Assembly: GCF_047872805.1 (NCBI RefSeq)
Contig: NZ_JBLQUK010000001.1
Span: 496,001-560,000 of the forward strand
Direction: 5' to 3'
DNA length: 64,000 nt
Source of the DNA: Erythrobacter sp047872805
GTDB taxonomy: Bacteria > Pseudomonadota > Alphaproteobacteria > Sphingomonadales > Sphingomonadaceae
Below the pieces are notes generated by a model. That model saw only the letters and a list, made by a program, of their open reading frames with translations, searched no databases and had not been told where the DNA came from. Both the position numbers and the translations under genes were made by a program. The first letter of the stretch is position 1. Each line of letters starts with the position of its first letter. This document shows positions 1-8,673 of this stretch, one piece after another.

Positions 1-63
1 CCCGCATCTTCATCGAATAAGGTGACGCCAAAGCGCCGTGGAGTTTGTACACAGCGCTTTTCC

Positions 64-1131
64 TCACATCAGGCTGCGGCGGTCAATTGCCTCGCTGTTC
101 GGCGGGAGCGAGAACAACATCCCGTCCTCGCCCACCGCGATCTCGCCATCGAACCGCGCGGGCGCATCGCCAAGGAACGCAGGGTAGAGGTATGCCGCCG
201 GCAGCGGCGGCACGAGGTGCGAAAGGACCAGCATCTGCGCTCTTGCCGCCTGTGCGCTTTCCGCCGCTTGTTCGGGCGTGGAGTGATAGTCTTGGATGTC
301 GTGGAATATCTTGGCAGTGTTGGCATTGCCTTGCGCGGCAAACGCTGCCTCAACCTCTTTGAGCAAGCGAGGTTGCAAAGCGTCATGGACAATCAGGTCA
401 GCCCCCCTGCAGACGGCGATCAGATTTGCTGATTTCGCCGCATCCCCGCTGATGCACAGTGCGCGGCCCTTGTAGTCGAAGCGATAGCCGACCGCGGGCC
501 TGATCGGGTCGTGATCGACCTTGAACGCCGTCACTGTCAGGCCGCCGCCTTTCAGGATGGTTGCGCTGTCGCCTTTGATAGCAAAGGGCCGCGCCTCCGC
601 TCCGCCTCCGCTGCTCGGCACGACTGTCTCGCCGTGGTGGGCGATCCGGTAAGTGTGATCGAGCACATAAGCGGCATTGAAGCCCGCCACGACCTGCTCG
701 ACACCTTCGGGGCCATGGACCGGGAGCGGGGCGGTGCTTGCTCCGCGGGTCCAATGGAACAGCATCAGCGGGCCAATGCCGTCAATATGGTCCGAATGGA
801 AATGGGTCAGCAGCAAGGCGTCGACATCACCGGCGCTGATGCCCATCAAGTTGAGGTTGCGGTTGCCGTTCTCGCCCATATCGACCACGAGCACTTGGTC
901 TCCCGCGATCACCACATTGCAGGGTCCGGCGCGCTGAGGATTGGGCATCGGCGAGCCCGTGCCGCAAAGCCCGATATGCAACCCGTCAGTGAGGCTGGCC
1001 AGTTGATTGCGACCAGCCAATTGCTGCGCGGCGCGTTCGAACGCGAATTGGCCGATCGGTTTCTGAAACACAAAAGCCGCAGCCCCGGTCAGCATGACCA
1101 ACACCAAAAACCCAATCCCGATTCGCTTCAT
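64..1131 (-). CDS. membrane-anchored metallo-beta-lactamase-fold hydrolase
   Basis: A 355-residue MBL-fold hydrolase. The metal-binding signature THFHSDHIDG is present near residue 110, followed by later His/Asp ligands (SGDAA, and LSHLVPP near the C-terminus), as in arylsulfatase/RNase Z-like MBL enzymes. Residues about 4-22 form one hydrophobic segment, so the enzyme is probably exported or anchored in the inner membrane. I chose the ATG at 1131 because GGAAGG lies just upstream; an in-frame start 18 bases earlier has no such site. The substrate cannot be told from sequence. A relic of a second copy of its C-terminal part lies near 30.1-30.3 kb. Confidence 0.85.
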   Translation of the reverse strand: MKRIGIGFLVLVMLTGAAAFVFQKPIGQFAFERAAQQLAGRNQLASLTDGLHIGLCGTGSPMPNPQRAGPCNVVIAGDQVLVVDMGENGNRNLNLMGISAGDVDALLLTHFHSDHIDGIGPLMLFHWTRGASTAPLPVHGPEGVEQVVAGFNAAYVLDHTYRIAHHGETVVPSSGGGAEARPFAIKGDSATILKGGGLTVTAFKVDHDPIRPAVGYRFDYKGRALCISGDAAKSANLIAVCRGADLIVHDALQPRLLKEVEAAFAAQGNANTAKIFHDIQDYHSTPEQAAESAQAARAQMLVLSHLVPPLPAAYLYPAFLGDAPARFDGEIAVGEDGMLFSLPPNSEAIDRRSLM

Positions 1132-1410
1132 TATCCTTCCCCTTTGCACGAGCTATTGGCTTAATTGACTACATTAGGCAATTGCTCTCGCTTTTGCTGT
1201 ATTCTGCATGCTGAGGGCGTCGAGGTGCGGCGGCTCGGGCGCTTCAAGTTACCGCATCGGACATTATAGCGCATTGGATCAACATCAATGAAGAAGGCAT
1301 CGGGGTCCGTATGCCCGCATAGTCGACGATTGTGAGGGGAGCCGAATATCAGCAACTATGGTCCCCGGCGGGGCTTGTAGGGGACAAGGTGTTACTGACA
1401 GCTGCTCACA
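1132..1410. other. intergenic region, no gene seen
   Basis: This 279-base gap lies between the MBL hydrolase and the end of the lipoprotein esterase gene. No credible reading frame or RNA gene was seen. It should contain the promoter of the leftward MBL gene. Confidence 0.5.
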
Positions 1411-2382
1411 CTAGGGCAGATCAAATCGCCCATAGGTCGGCGTACCGCCGGTCAGGTGATCGACAGCAAACTGTACCGAGGCATCGATACCGGCGGCGGT
1501 CTGAGCCTGATTGCTCGTGTCGAAACCGTGTTCGGCACCAACCAGAGTGTAGAACGCAAACGGCACGCCCACCACATCGGCTCGCTCCGTCAGATCAAGC
1601 GAAATCTGGTAATCCACCAGCGGGTCTTCGTTGCCATGCAGGATCAGGAACGGAACCTCGCCCGCTTCAAGGTCGCTCACACGAAAAAGCTCGCCCCACC
1701 AAGCGTTGTGAAAGCGCGGTTCAGGCCGTGCAATGCCAAACTGGTTGAGCCCATAGGCGATCTGGGCTGTGACGATCGTGCCGGCCGAGGAACCCCAATA
1801 GCCCATCCGGCTCATGTCCATACAATATTCTTCCGCGTTGTCTTCCATCCAGCGTAGCGCGGTGACCCCGTCTTCGATAGCGCTGATCACGGCGGGGAAG
1901 AGATTGCTTTGGGGATTGGCAATGCCGTCATCGACCAGCGCCTGCGCGAAGGCCGAAAATTCTTGCGAAAAGACTGGGCTGTCGCCGGTGAGGCGGTAAT
2001 TGATCGAGACAAAGTTGAATCCCTCGGCGGTGATCCGCGGAGCGATGGCGGCCACAAGCTGGTCCTGTTTGTCGCCGAGAATGAAGCCGCCGCCATGGAC
2101 ATAGAAAACCGTGGGACGCGGCGCGGTGCAGGTCGCCTCTGGCTGGTAGATGTCAAGCAGCAGGTTGATGCTGCCGGTCGTGGTTGCACCTTCGCCGTAC
2201 TTGATGTCCGAAAGCAGCGTGAAGGCGCTCGGTGTGGGCGTGGGTGTCGGGGTGGGAGTGGGCGTTGGGGTCGGCGTAGGTGCAACCGAAACCGGCGAGG
2301 CGGTCTCGTCGCCACCACAGGATGACAGTGCGAAGGCGGCGACAATGCACAACAGGCTGCGGGGGCGAAGGATGGGGGTCAT
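1411..2382 (-). CDS. lipoprotein alpha/beta-hydrolase (carboxylesterase-like)
   Basis: A 323-residue predicted lipoprotein esterase. The N-terminus is a signal peptide ending in a lipobox (AFALSSC, Cys22). A Pro-Thr linker of about nine TP repeats follows, then an alpha/beta-hydrolase domain with an oxyanion motif HGGGF, a nucleophile elbow GSSAG and likely acid and His residues in GNEDPLVD and GAEHGF. This is the pattern of the hormone-sensitive-lipase/carboxylesterase families. The ATG at 2382 follows AGGAAA; in-frame starts further upstream lie inside the preceding gene. It starts 10 bases after the sterol-desaturase-family gene and is probably cotranscribed. The Pro-Thr linker likely holds the catalytic domain away from the membrane. 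Confidence 0.85.
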   Translation of the reverse strand: MTPILRPRSLLCIVAAFALSSCGGDETASPVSVAPTPTPTPTPTPTPTPTPSAFTLLSDIKYGEGATTTGSINLLLDIYQPEATCTAPRPTVFYVHGGGFILGDKQDQLVAAIAPRITAEGFNFVSINYRLTGDSPVFSQEFSAFAQALVDDGIANPQSNLFPAVISAIEDGVTALRWMEDNAEEYCMDMSRMGYWGSSAGTIVTAQIAYGLNQFGIARPEPRFHNAWWGELFRVSDLEAGEVPFLILHGNEDPLVDYQISLDLTERADVVGVPFAFYTLVGAEHGFDTSNQAQTAAGIDASVQFAVDHLTGGTPTYGRFDLP

Positions 2383-2392
2383 GGTGTTTTTC

Positions 2393-3283
2393 CTATTGGT
2401 TGGCATGAAGGGATAGGGTGAGAGCGAGCGCGCGGCGCGAAGTGTCGTCCGCATTGCTGGTCGCGAGCTCCGACGGGCGACCGAAGAGAACCCGCCAGGC
2501 ATCGCGCACGGAGCGCGCCTGCTTCAGGTCGCGCCACAAGTTCGCCCATTCGTAAAAGGCGATGACGAACGGATTGTTGCTGGTGACCGGCGTGGTCAGG
2601 CCATAGCGCACCGGCTCATCCTCGCGCTCTTCGACGAAAGTGCCGAACAGCCGGTCGAAGACGATCAGCACCCCGCCGAAATTGGTATCGAGATAATCGG
2701 GGTTGGAACCGTGATGCACCCGGTGGTGCGAGGGCGTGTTGAGCACCCATTCGAGCGGTCCAAGCTTGCCCACCGCTTCGGTGTGCAGGAAATATTGGTA
2801 GCGCAGATTGGTCGCCATGAGCGTCGCGATGACCACGGGATGAAAGCCCATCAGCGCCATCGGCAGCAATACGACCCAGCCACCCGAAATCGTGCTGGTC
2901 CAGCCGAGGCGGACGGCCGCGGGCAGGGTGAATTCATTGGGTGAATGGTGCACCGCGTGGCTGGTCCACAGCCAGCGGATCGTGTGGCTGAAACGGTGCT
3001 GCCAGTAGTAGAAAAACTCCAGCACGAAGAAGCCGACCGCCCAGGTGCGCCAGTCATCCATCGCCCATTGCACCGGCGCGAGGCTGAACACCGCGAACAT
3101 CGCGGTGGCCACCACGCCTCCGGTGATGAGTTTGGAGAGGAATTGACCCACCATCACGCCGAGACTGGCACCAAGCGAACCGAGGTCATAACCCCGCCCC
3201 GATCGTCTGCGCCAGAGGAACTCGGCCAGCGCGAAGAGGATGACGATCAGGGCGAAGGCTACCGGGGGCTGTTCGGTCAGCAT
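2393..3283 (-). CDS. sterol desaturase / fatty acid hydroxylase family membrane protein
   Basis: A 296-residue integral membrane protein with the His clusters of the di-iron fatty-acid-hydroxylase superfamily: HRFSH near residue 96, HAVHH near 110 and HHRVHH near 187. Several hydrophobic segments surround them. Members hydroxylate or desaturate lipids or carotenoids, so a lipid substrate at the inner membrane is likely, but the exact one is unknown. GGAG precedes the ATG by about seven bases. It is the first gene of a likely two-gene unit with the lipoprotein esterase downstream. Confidence 0.87.
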   Translation of the reverse strand: MLTEQPPVAFALIVILFALAEFLWRRRSGRGYDLGSLGASLGVMVGQFLSKLITGGVVATAMFAVFSLAPVQWAMDDWRTWAVGFFVLEFFYYWQHRFSHTIRWLWTSHAVHHSPNEFTLPAAVRLGWTSTISGGWVVLLPMALMGFHPVVIATLMATNLRYQYFLHTEAVGKLGPLEWVLNTPSHHRVHHGSNPDYLDTNFGGVLIVFDRLFGTFVEEREDEPVRYGLTTPVTSNNPFVIAFYEWANLWRDLKQARSVRDAWRVLFGRPSELATSNADDTSRRALALTLSLHANQ

Positions 3284-3324
3284 GGCGTGCTCCAGAAAAT
3301 CGGGTGATGGTGGGCTTGCCGGGC

Positions 3325-3750
3325 TCAGAGGGGCGGGCTGAGCGAGGCAATCTCGGTACGGCTGAGGACATTGTCGCCATTGGCGTCGCCAGCGATAAAG
3401 GCAGGGGCTTCGCCCTTCACAAGTTCGCTTTGCGAGACGCGGCGGTCGCGATTGCTGTCGAGCGACGAGAGCATGCGATAGGCTTGGTCGAAGCGATCGC
3501 CGAACATGCGCGGGCGGTCCTTGCTGTCGACATAGCCGTCTTCATTGCGGTCCATTCGCGCGAACATGTCAGAACGGACCCGGTCAAATTCGGCGCGGGT
3601 GATATCGCCATCACCATTGGCATCGGCGCGCTCAAGCATCTTGCGCATCTGGTCGCTCGATTGCGCGCTGGCCGGTGCGGCGAGGATCAGCGCGGGGCCG
3701 ATCAAAATGCCGGCAACAAGCGCGGACATGCGTTTGAAAATCTTGGTCAC
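3325..3750 (-). CDS. secreted EF-hand calcium-binding protein
   Basis: About 141 residues: a signal peptide (hydrophobic core ending APASAQ) followed by four EF-hand loops, DANGDGDITRAE, DRNEDGYVDSKD, DSNRDRRVSQSE and DANGDNVLSRTE. The first two keep good calcium-ligand spacing; the third is the weakest. It probably acts in the periplasm as a calcium buffer or sensor. The GTG at 3750 follows GGAGA at a good distance; an ATG at 3762 is possible but has no clear ribosome site. It is divergent from the response regulator/kinase pair, with direct repeats in the shared promoter region. Confidence 0.83.
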   Translation of the reverse strand: MTKIFKRMSALVAGILIGPALILAAPASAQSSDQMRKMLERADANGDGDITRAEFDRVRSDMFARMDRNEDGYVDSKDRPRMFGDRFDQAYRMLSSLDSNRDRRVSQSELVKGEAPAFIAGDANGDNVLSRTEIASLSPPL

Positions 3751-3816
3751 GGGGGTCTCCATCAATTGCGATGAAGGCAAAATGACCACGCCGCATTGCC
3801 CGCGTTTGCCGCGAGC

Positions 3817-3873
3817 GACACAAATTGTGACGAATTGTTGCCACAGCGGGTGCGCCCGGACACAAATGGTCGC
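3817..3873. promoter_or_regulatory. direct repeats between the EF-hand gene and the two-component genes
   Basis: Two copies of GACACAAATkGTsrC occur at 3817-3831 and 3859-3873, starting 42 bases apart, about four helical turns. The first includes the near-palindrome CACAAATTGTG. Their place in the divergent promoter region fits an operator for the OmpR-type regulator encoded next door. The binding is an inference. Confidence 0.45.
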
Positions 3874-3898
3874 AAAAAGGGAACTGGAGTGAAGCCCG

Positions 3899-4645
3899 GT
3901 GCGTGCCTATTGTCGCCTGGTGCAACAAAACCCGACCATCCTCCTCGTCGATGACGATCCCGAGCTTCTAGACCTCGTCTCCGGGGTGCTGGAACGCAGC
4001 GGCATGCGCACCCTGACGGCGCAATCGGTGGTCGAGGCCGAGGCGCCGATTGCCGAGGCGCGGGCCGATCTTATGGTGCTCGACCTGATGATGCCGGGGG
4101 AAGACGGCCTCAGCTTCTGCCGCCGCCTGCGCGCAACCTCCAATATCCCGATCATCATGCTCACCGCAATGGCCGAAGACATCGACCGCATCGTCGGACT
4201 GGAGATCGGGGCGGATGATTATTTGGGCAAGCCTTTCAACCCGCGCGAACTGGTCGCCCGGATCAAAGCGGTCCTGCGCCGCCGCAGAACCGAAGGCGCG
4301 CCCGATCCGGCAACAGCGCCGCGCGCGCTGCGCTTTGGGGGTTTTGTGCTGTTGCCAGACCAATTGGCCCTAAGGGATTCTACCGGAGCCGATATCGCGC
4401 TCACCTCGGGCGAATTCGCGCTGCTGCTGGCGCTGGTCGAGCGTGCGCCGCGGGTGCTGTCACGCGACACGCTGCTCGATCTGTCGCGCGGGGTGAACAC
4501 CAATCCCTTCGACCGCAGCATCGATTCGCAGATTAGCCGCATCCGCCGCAAGATCGAGCCTGACCCCAGGCAGCCACAATTCATCAAGACCGTGCGCAAT
4601 CTCGGCTATGCTTTCTCGGCCCCGGTAAAGCGCGAAGGTTATTGA
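3899..4645 (+). CDS. OmpR-family response regulator
   Basis: A 248-residue two-component regulator. The receiver domain has the acidic pocket VDDD (residues 18-20), the phospho-acceptor Asp62 in LDLMMPG, the switch Thr in MLTAMAED and the conserved Lys in LGKPF. A winged-helix OmpR/PhoB DNA-binding domain fills the C-terminal half (LTSGEFALL; IDSQISRIRRKIE; GYAF). The GTG at 3899 has GGAG nine bases upstream; a later GTG at 3920 is also possible. The kinase gene begins just after the stop, so the two form an operon. Confidence 0.92.
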   Translation: MRAYCRLVQQNPTILLVDDDPELLDLVSGVLERSGMRTLTAQSVVEAEAPIAEARADLMVLDLMMPGEDGLSFCRRLRATSNIPIIMLTAMAEDIDRIVGLEIGADDYLGKPFNPRELVARIKAVLRRRRTEGAPDPATAPRALRFGGFVLLPDQLALRDSTGADIALTSGEFALLLALVERAPRVLSRDTLLDLSRGVNTNPFDRSIDSQISRIRRKIEPDPRQPQFIKTVRNLGYAFSAPVKREGY

Positions 4646-4662
4646 GGCGGCAGGCAGGCGCA

Positions 4663-6018
4663 ATGTTCAACTCGATCCTCGCGCGGGTGCTGGCCCTGAC
4701 CTTCGGCCTGCTGGTGTTGACCCTCGCCGCGCTGATCCTGATCATGCAGACGCCATTGTCCGGCCGCGTGTTTGACCGGGCGATCAGCGATAGCGCTGAT
4801 GGCATCACCGAACTGGTATGGCTGATCGAGACTTCGCCGACCGAGGTCGAAGGAGCGATCCTGTCGACCTATGCAAGCCGGTCGCGGGTGGCGTGGATAG
4901 ATGATAGCTTCGATGCCGCACTTGCCGCTGATGGCGCAAGACAGACGCTCCTGATCGGGATCGACAGCGCGGTTGCCGAACGGTTGCGGGAACGAGACAT
5001 TCGCTTTGGTGAATTCGGTGCGCTCGAGTTGGCGCGCATGAGAGGCGCAAATCCCGACCTGTTCTACAACTCCTCAAGCACGCTGCATATCGCGATTGCG
5101 CTCGAAGATCGCCGGGTTCTGAACATCTGGCTGTCCCCTTCGATCATCTATACCGAGCGGCCCTATGGCCTCATTTTTCTGGTTGCCCTGCTGCTGGTGG
5201 TGACGGGTGTGCTGGGGTTTGCGCTTCACTATGTGATCATGCGCCCGATCCGCGCGCTGGAGCTTGATGCAGAGCGTGTCGGGTTGGCGGAAACCGCTGT
5301 CCCCGTTTCGGAGACCGGCCCGCTGGAGCTGCGCCGCCTCGCGCATGCGCTCAACCGGATGCGGCTGCGGCTCGACGGTCTGATCCGCGAGCGCGAACAG
5401 ATCATGGTCGCGATTGCGCATGACATCCGCACGGGTCTCACCAAATTGCGCCTGAGGACCGATGGCAGGGACACTATCCCGGTTGCCGAGATCGAATCCG
5501 ACCTTGCCCAGATGGAGCACCTGCTTTCAGACATGATGGCCTATGCCCGCGCCGAAAGCCCAGTCGTGGAGCACGAATTGATCGAACTGCGCGCCTTCCT
5601 CGCCAAGCTCGCCGAGGCAGCGCCGCAGCATGTCGACGTCATTCAGGACAACCCGTTGGACCCGTTCACGATTGCCGGAAGCCGGCTGGCGATTTCCCGG
5701 ATGTTCGAGAACCTGCTCGCAAACGCGCGGGCCTATGGCAAAGGATGGGTCGGCCTTCGCTTGGAGCGGGATGCCGAGGGGCTGAGGATCGCGGTGGAGG
5801 ATAACGGTCCGGGCATCCCCGAAGCCCAGCTGGACCGGGTGTTCGAGCCGTTTTTCCGCGGCGAGGGATCGCGCAACCGGGCGACCGGCGGAACCGGCCT
5901 CGGCCTGGGCATCGCCCGCGCCATCGCGCATACGCACGGCGCGCAGATCCGGCTATCCAACCGCGCCGCCGGGGGCCTGCGCGCCGAGGTGGTCTTTCCC
6001 GCTGCGATGGGCATGTAG
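4663..6018 (+). CDS. sensor histidine kinase
   Basis: A 451-residue membrane kinase. One transmembrane segment at the N-terminus and another near residue 180 bracket a periplasmic sensor region of about 130 residues, followed by HAMP, a HisKA domain with the phospho-accepting His in IAHDIRTGL (about residue 253), and HATPase motifs NLLANARAYG, DNGPGIPE and GTGLGLGIARA. I prefer the ATG at 4663 over a TTG at 4642 that overlaps the regulator's stop. It is the partner of the response regulator. The signal is unknown; the divergent EF-hand gene makes calcium or envelope stress a reasonable guess. Confidence 0.9.
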   Translation: MFNSILARVLALTFGLLVLTLAALILIMQTPLSGRVFDRAISDSADGITELVWLIETSPTEVEGAILSTYASRSRVAWIDDSFDAALAADGARQTLLIGIDSAVAERLRERDIRFGEFGALELARMRGANPDLFYNSSSTLHIAIALEDRRVLNIWLSPSIIYTERPYGLIFLVALLLVVTGVLGFALHYVIMRPIRALELDAERVGLAETAVPVSETGPLELRRLAHALNRMRLRLDGLIREREQIMVAIAHDIRTGLTKLRLRTDGRDTIPVAEIESDLAQMEHLLSDMMAYARAESPVVEHELIELRAFLAKLAEAAPQHVDVIQDNPLDPFTIAGSRLAISRMFENLLANARAYGKGWVGLRLERDAEGLRIAVEDNGPGIPEAQLDRVFEPFFRGEGSRNRATGGTGLGLGIARAIAHTHGAQIRLSNRAAGGLRAEVVFPAAMGM

Positions 6019-6668
6019 ACGCTTAGGCCTTAGTCTGTCATCGCTTATGGAAAAACGCACCACTCGGACGGAATTGCTCAAAATTCCGAACCAAGATCGT
6101 CTACCGAATGGCAATCTCTTGTTCCTTGAACCCCAAGCCCCGACGGTTCGCAAGCGGCCCGTTATCTGTTGCTCGATTTGCAACAGCAGCTGGGCCAGTT
6201 TCGCACTGCGACGCCATGCAGCGATCAGAAATTATCCAATGGCGAGGACGAAGTGGGCCTTTCGATGTGGTTTTCGCAAGAGCCGTAGAAGGGGTCGGCG
6301 AGGTCAAGTAAAGCACTGAAAATATATTGTTTTTAATTCGTACTCATCTGCGGGTCGAGAGTTGGTAAAACGCCGGAATTGTCAATCACACGCGTCAAGC
6401 AATCACGCCAATTTGACGCAACAACCCCGTGCTAACATCTCGGTTCCGGCTCAACCCAAACCATGCTGACAAGCCTAATTGCGCACAGCAATAAGGTGTC
6501 TCTGTCCTTGAGAATGGCGCTGACCGAAGCGGGCTACAAGGACAGAACGACGTAATGTCATGACGTAGCCCGCGGCTGGGTAAAGGAAATGCTTGGTATG
6601 AGGGTGGCAGGAGCGCTTCGGTCGTCAATTCAACACGTCTCTTGCATTAGAGAGTTGGTAGGGACAGA

Positions 6669-6739
6669 TAAGCGTCACGCGACGCACGACAATTCTTACT
6701 CAGGCGGGATACGATCCGGTCGACCTTTGAAATACGTCG
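6669..6739. repeat. dispersed repeat, left copy
   Basis: This stretch begins AAGCGTCACGCGACGC and continues through GGGATAC and a TCGAC motif. It aligns with 16064-16135, where the same order of motifs occurs at roughly 75-80% identity by eye. At the right-hand copy the first motif is part of the higBA promoter region; here no toxin-antitoxin gene is attached. Confidence 0.55.
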
Positions 6740-6771
6740 TTTTAACTTTATAATTCAATACTTTAAATCAA

Positions 6772-6786
6772 TGGTGCCAGAAGAGG
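6772..6786. repeat. partial copy of the tRNA-Leu 3' end (possible att remnant)
   Basis: TGGTGCCAGAAGAGG matches the 3' end of the tRNA-Leu gene at 16364-16379 except for one missing C. The bases just to the left (6752-6771) also resemble those left of the tRNA. The copy is followed by GGCACC, which makes a small GGTGCC/GGCACC hairpin. Integrative elements often duplicate tRNA 3' ends on insertion. Confidence 0.5.
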
Positions 6787-6929
6787 CACCACATTGAGAT
6801 ACTCAAGATATTGAAACTACATGCCTTTCTGATGCCCAAACGGTGCGAGGCCCGCAAATAAGCCCGCAATGCATTCTATCAAGCTGATATATTTGCCTTT
6901 TTCCATGTATCCACCTTGATAATTTAGCC

Positions 6930-8195
6930 TCACAGAGCAAATTGTCGCCACTGTTTTGTCAGCACTACGTTGATCTCGTCACACGAAGCATCCACACCTG
7001 TCTCGCGTGCATGGGCAGGCCACTCAGCCAAGGCGTCTCTCACCTGCTCCACCATTTCTGCAATGCGGCGGGGTGCAATGCCATGGCGCTGTCCGAGCGC
7101 ATCGACATGAGCGCGGGTGATTGCCCGCCCTTCACCTTCCACACCCATGTAATGCTCTCCGCCGGGGCCGCGGGAAAATGTCAAGTCGAAGGCAGGGGAA
7201 AGATGCCATTCGCCTTTCGTATCCATCAAGAATGCGTGCTGACGGACATGGTCGTCGCGGTTGTGGGCAAGGACATTGAACACCATCCGCCGAAAGGCCT
7301 GTTCCAGGTCGCGAACGTCACGCGTGATTGCCAGTGTTGCTCTGAAGAAACCATCATAGTCGAGGCTGGGCATGTGGGGCGACGCCTCCACTGCCCCGCC
7401 AAGGCTGACCATATGGATCCGCTTTCCGGGTGCGGGCCTGTCAAAACGGCGGGTGGCAAAATGCCCGCTGCCATTCTGCGAGGCGATCAGCCGTGTCTCG
7501 GCCATTTCAATCCCGGCAGCACGCGCCATACGGGCATAGGCCTCTTCAATCGGGCCAATATCGGGAGGGTCGCTGAGCGAGGGAAATTTGACGATCCATT
7601 GTTCCGCAACAAGGCCAGCTGCGCTGTTTGCAAGCTCGTCTCCCGCTTGCAGCAATCCATCAGCATCAATGCTGATGTGGACCTTGGGTCGGGCCCCACC
7701 TGAACCACCACCAAGTCTCGCTAGGAACGCATCGAGTTCGCTTTCGTGCCCCAAAAGGACATGATGCGCTTCGCCCGCCAACCGGTCGAGGTCGATCGCA
7801 CCTGCATCTTCGGCAACAAGCGTCGCCGGACGGAACACCAGCGCCCCCCTTCCTTTGTTGCCAATCAATGCCAACCGGTCCACTGCATCAAGATCGTCGT
7901 ATCGATGGCCCAGCCTCCGCAATTGCCCATGGAGCAGGAGCGCCCCCCACGCGTCCGGGAGACTATCAGCCAGGAAACCGTGCAAGCCATCGAACAATCC
8001 CCTACGCGCGGCATGAAGGCCCGGTTCAGGCGGGTAGTGGAGCGGTGAAAAGGCTAGTCTTGCAGCACGCGCCCACTCTGACCATTCGAGTTGCGCCACG
8101 CCGCCTGCCATGGCGAGCCGACCCACCGGCTGAGGCGCCGCTGTCTCGTCAGTCCAGAGCAGCACTTCAAGCGGAGTTCCAGGCGCGAGTTTCAC
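6930..8195 (-). CDS. hipA: HipA-type Ser/Thr kinase toxin
   Basis: A 421-residue HipA-family protein of the usual length. The Gly-rich loop GGGSGGARPK lies near residues 162-171, with the ATP-contacting Lys in WIVKFPS near 203. The catalytic motif NRDDH is near 315 and the metal-binding DLTF follows. In characterised HipA proteins the kinase phosphorylates a tRNA synthetase and halts growth until neutralised by HipB. The GTG start overlaps the antitoxin stop by four bases (GTGA), so the genes are translationally coupled. All key residues are present, so the toxin looks intact. Confidence 0.92.
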   Translation of the reverse strand: MKLAPGTPLEVLLWTDETAAPQPVGRLAMAGGVAQLEWSEWARAARLAFSPLHYPPEPGLHAARRGLFDGLHGFLADSLPDAWGALLLHGQLRRLGHRYDDLDAVDRLALIGNKGRGALVFRPATLVAEDAGAIDLDRLAGEAHHVLLGHESELDAFLARLGGGSGGARPKVHISIDADGLLQAGDELANSAAGLVAEQWIVKFPSLSDPPDIGPIEEAYARMARAAGIEMAETRLIASQNGSGHFATRRFDRPAPGKRIHMVSLGGAVEASPHMPSLDYDGFFRATLAITRDVRDLEQAFRRMVFNVLAHNRDDHVRQHAFLMDTKGEWHLSPAFDLTFSRGPGGEHYMGVEGEGRAITRAHVDALGQRHGIAPRRIAEMVEQVRDALAEWPAHARETGVDASCDEINVVLTKQWRQFAL

Positions 8196-8500
8196 TTGCG
8201 CGTCCTCCCCACGCGCTTGCGCTTCCCCGATGCTACACGTTGACGCTCAAGCAACTCATCCATATTGTTGGCCACCGGTTCGGGGAAAAGCTCTACCAGA
8301 CCATGTTCACAGCGCAGAACCATCGCGGCGCGGACAAGATCCCCGATCGAGGCCTTTCCCTCCCCCTCCATCCGCCGCCAGGTGCGATAGGCTACGCCCG
8401 ACCGCTCCGCCGCATCCTTCTGCGTCAGGCCCAATGCAACCCTCCTGACCCTAATCTTCTGTCCAATTGAGGACAATTGATTGTGTATGACATCATACAT
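8192..8500 (-). CDS. hipB: HipB-like XRE-family antitoxin
   Basis: About 102 residues with a helix-turn-helix domain (IGQKIRVRRVALGLTQKDAA, then SGVAYRTWRRME) followed by a basic tail. It should bind its own promoter and the HipA partner, making an autoregulated toxin-antitoxin unit. The ATG at 8500 lies within the operator-like inverted repeats. A longer frame back to 8569 would cover the promoter region and is less likely. The divergent frameshifted gene begins about 170 bases away. Confidence 0.85.
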   Translation of the reverse strand: MYDVIHNQLSSIGQKIRVRRVALGLTQKDAAERSGVAYRTWRRMEGEGKASIGDLVRAAMVLRCEHGLVELFPEPVANNMDELLERQRVASGKRKRVGRTRK

Positions 8501-8515
8501 CGTCCAAATATGGAC
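8461..8515. promoter_or_regulatory. operator-like inverted repeats at the hipBA start
   Basis: Two sites of the form GTCCAA-N4-GGAC are seen, GTCCAATTGAGGAC (8461-8474) and GTCCAAATATGGAC (8502-8515), spaced 41 bases. Between them is the inverted repeat TGTATGA-CA-TCATACA (8484-8499). Paired inverted repeats over the start of the operon are expected for HipB autoregulation. The first site falls within the hipB coding region. Confidence 0.5.
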
Positions 8516-8673
8516 GTTATTGGTAAAATATGCAAGATAACTCATTGGACGGCATACCGCCTGTTCCAAAGGTCAGGAATTTCCACCATTCTGCCATGCT
8601 ACATGGTCATCCTGGATTCTCATCCAAAGCAACTTACGAAGACCAGGCACTGCTCGAACCAAGGTCAAGCTCA

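Larger units (their letters stand above)
6019..6929. other. long non-coding stretch with hairpins and repeat copies
   Basis: About 910 bases without a convincing protein gene. Visible features are a 9-base inverted repeat GCGGGCTAC/GTAGCCCGC (6529-6537 and 6565-6573), overlapped by a competing GTCCTTG/CAAGGAC pair (6504-6510 and 6537-6543), and a 30-codon open frame at 6463-6555 with no recognisable product. From about 6669 on there is a repeat shared with 16.06-16.13 kb and a partial tRNA-Leu 3' end (listed separately). The part from about 6720 to 6920 is AT-rich compared with its neighbours, consistent with an insertion junction. Confidence 0.5.

Noticed and set aside
511..1164. Long rightward frame opposite the MBL hydrolase
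   Set aside because: It is the shadow of the MBL gene; it has no recognisable domain and the MBL motifs on the other strand are clear.
2236..2283. Pro-Thr repeat tract as a phase-variable repeat
   Set aside because: The hexamers are imperfect at the DNA level, so slippage is unlikely.
6395..6628. Leftward frame of 77 residues
   Set aside because: No domain, no ribosome site, and it lies in hairpin-rich sequence.
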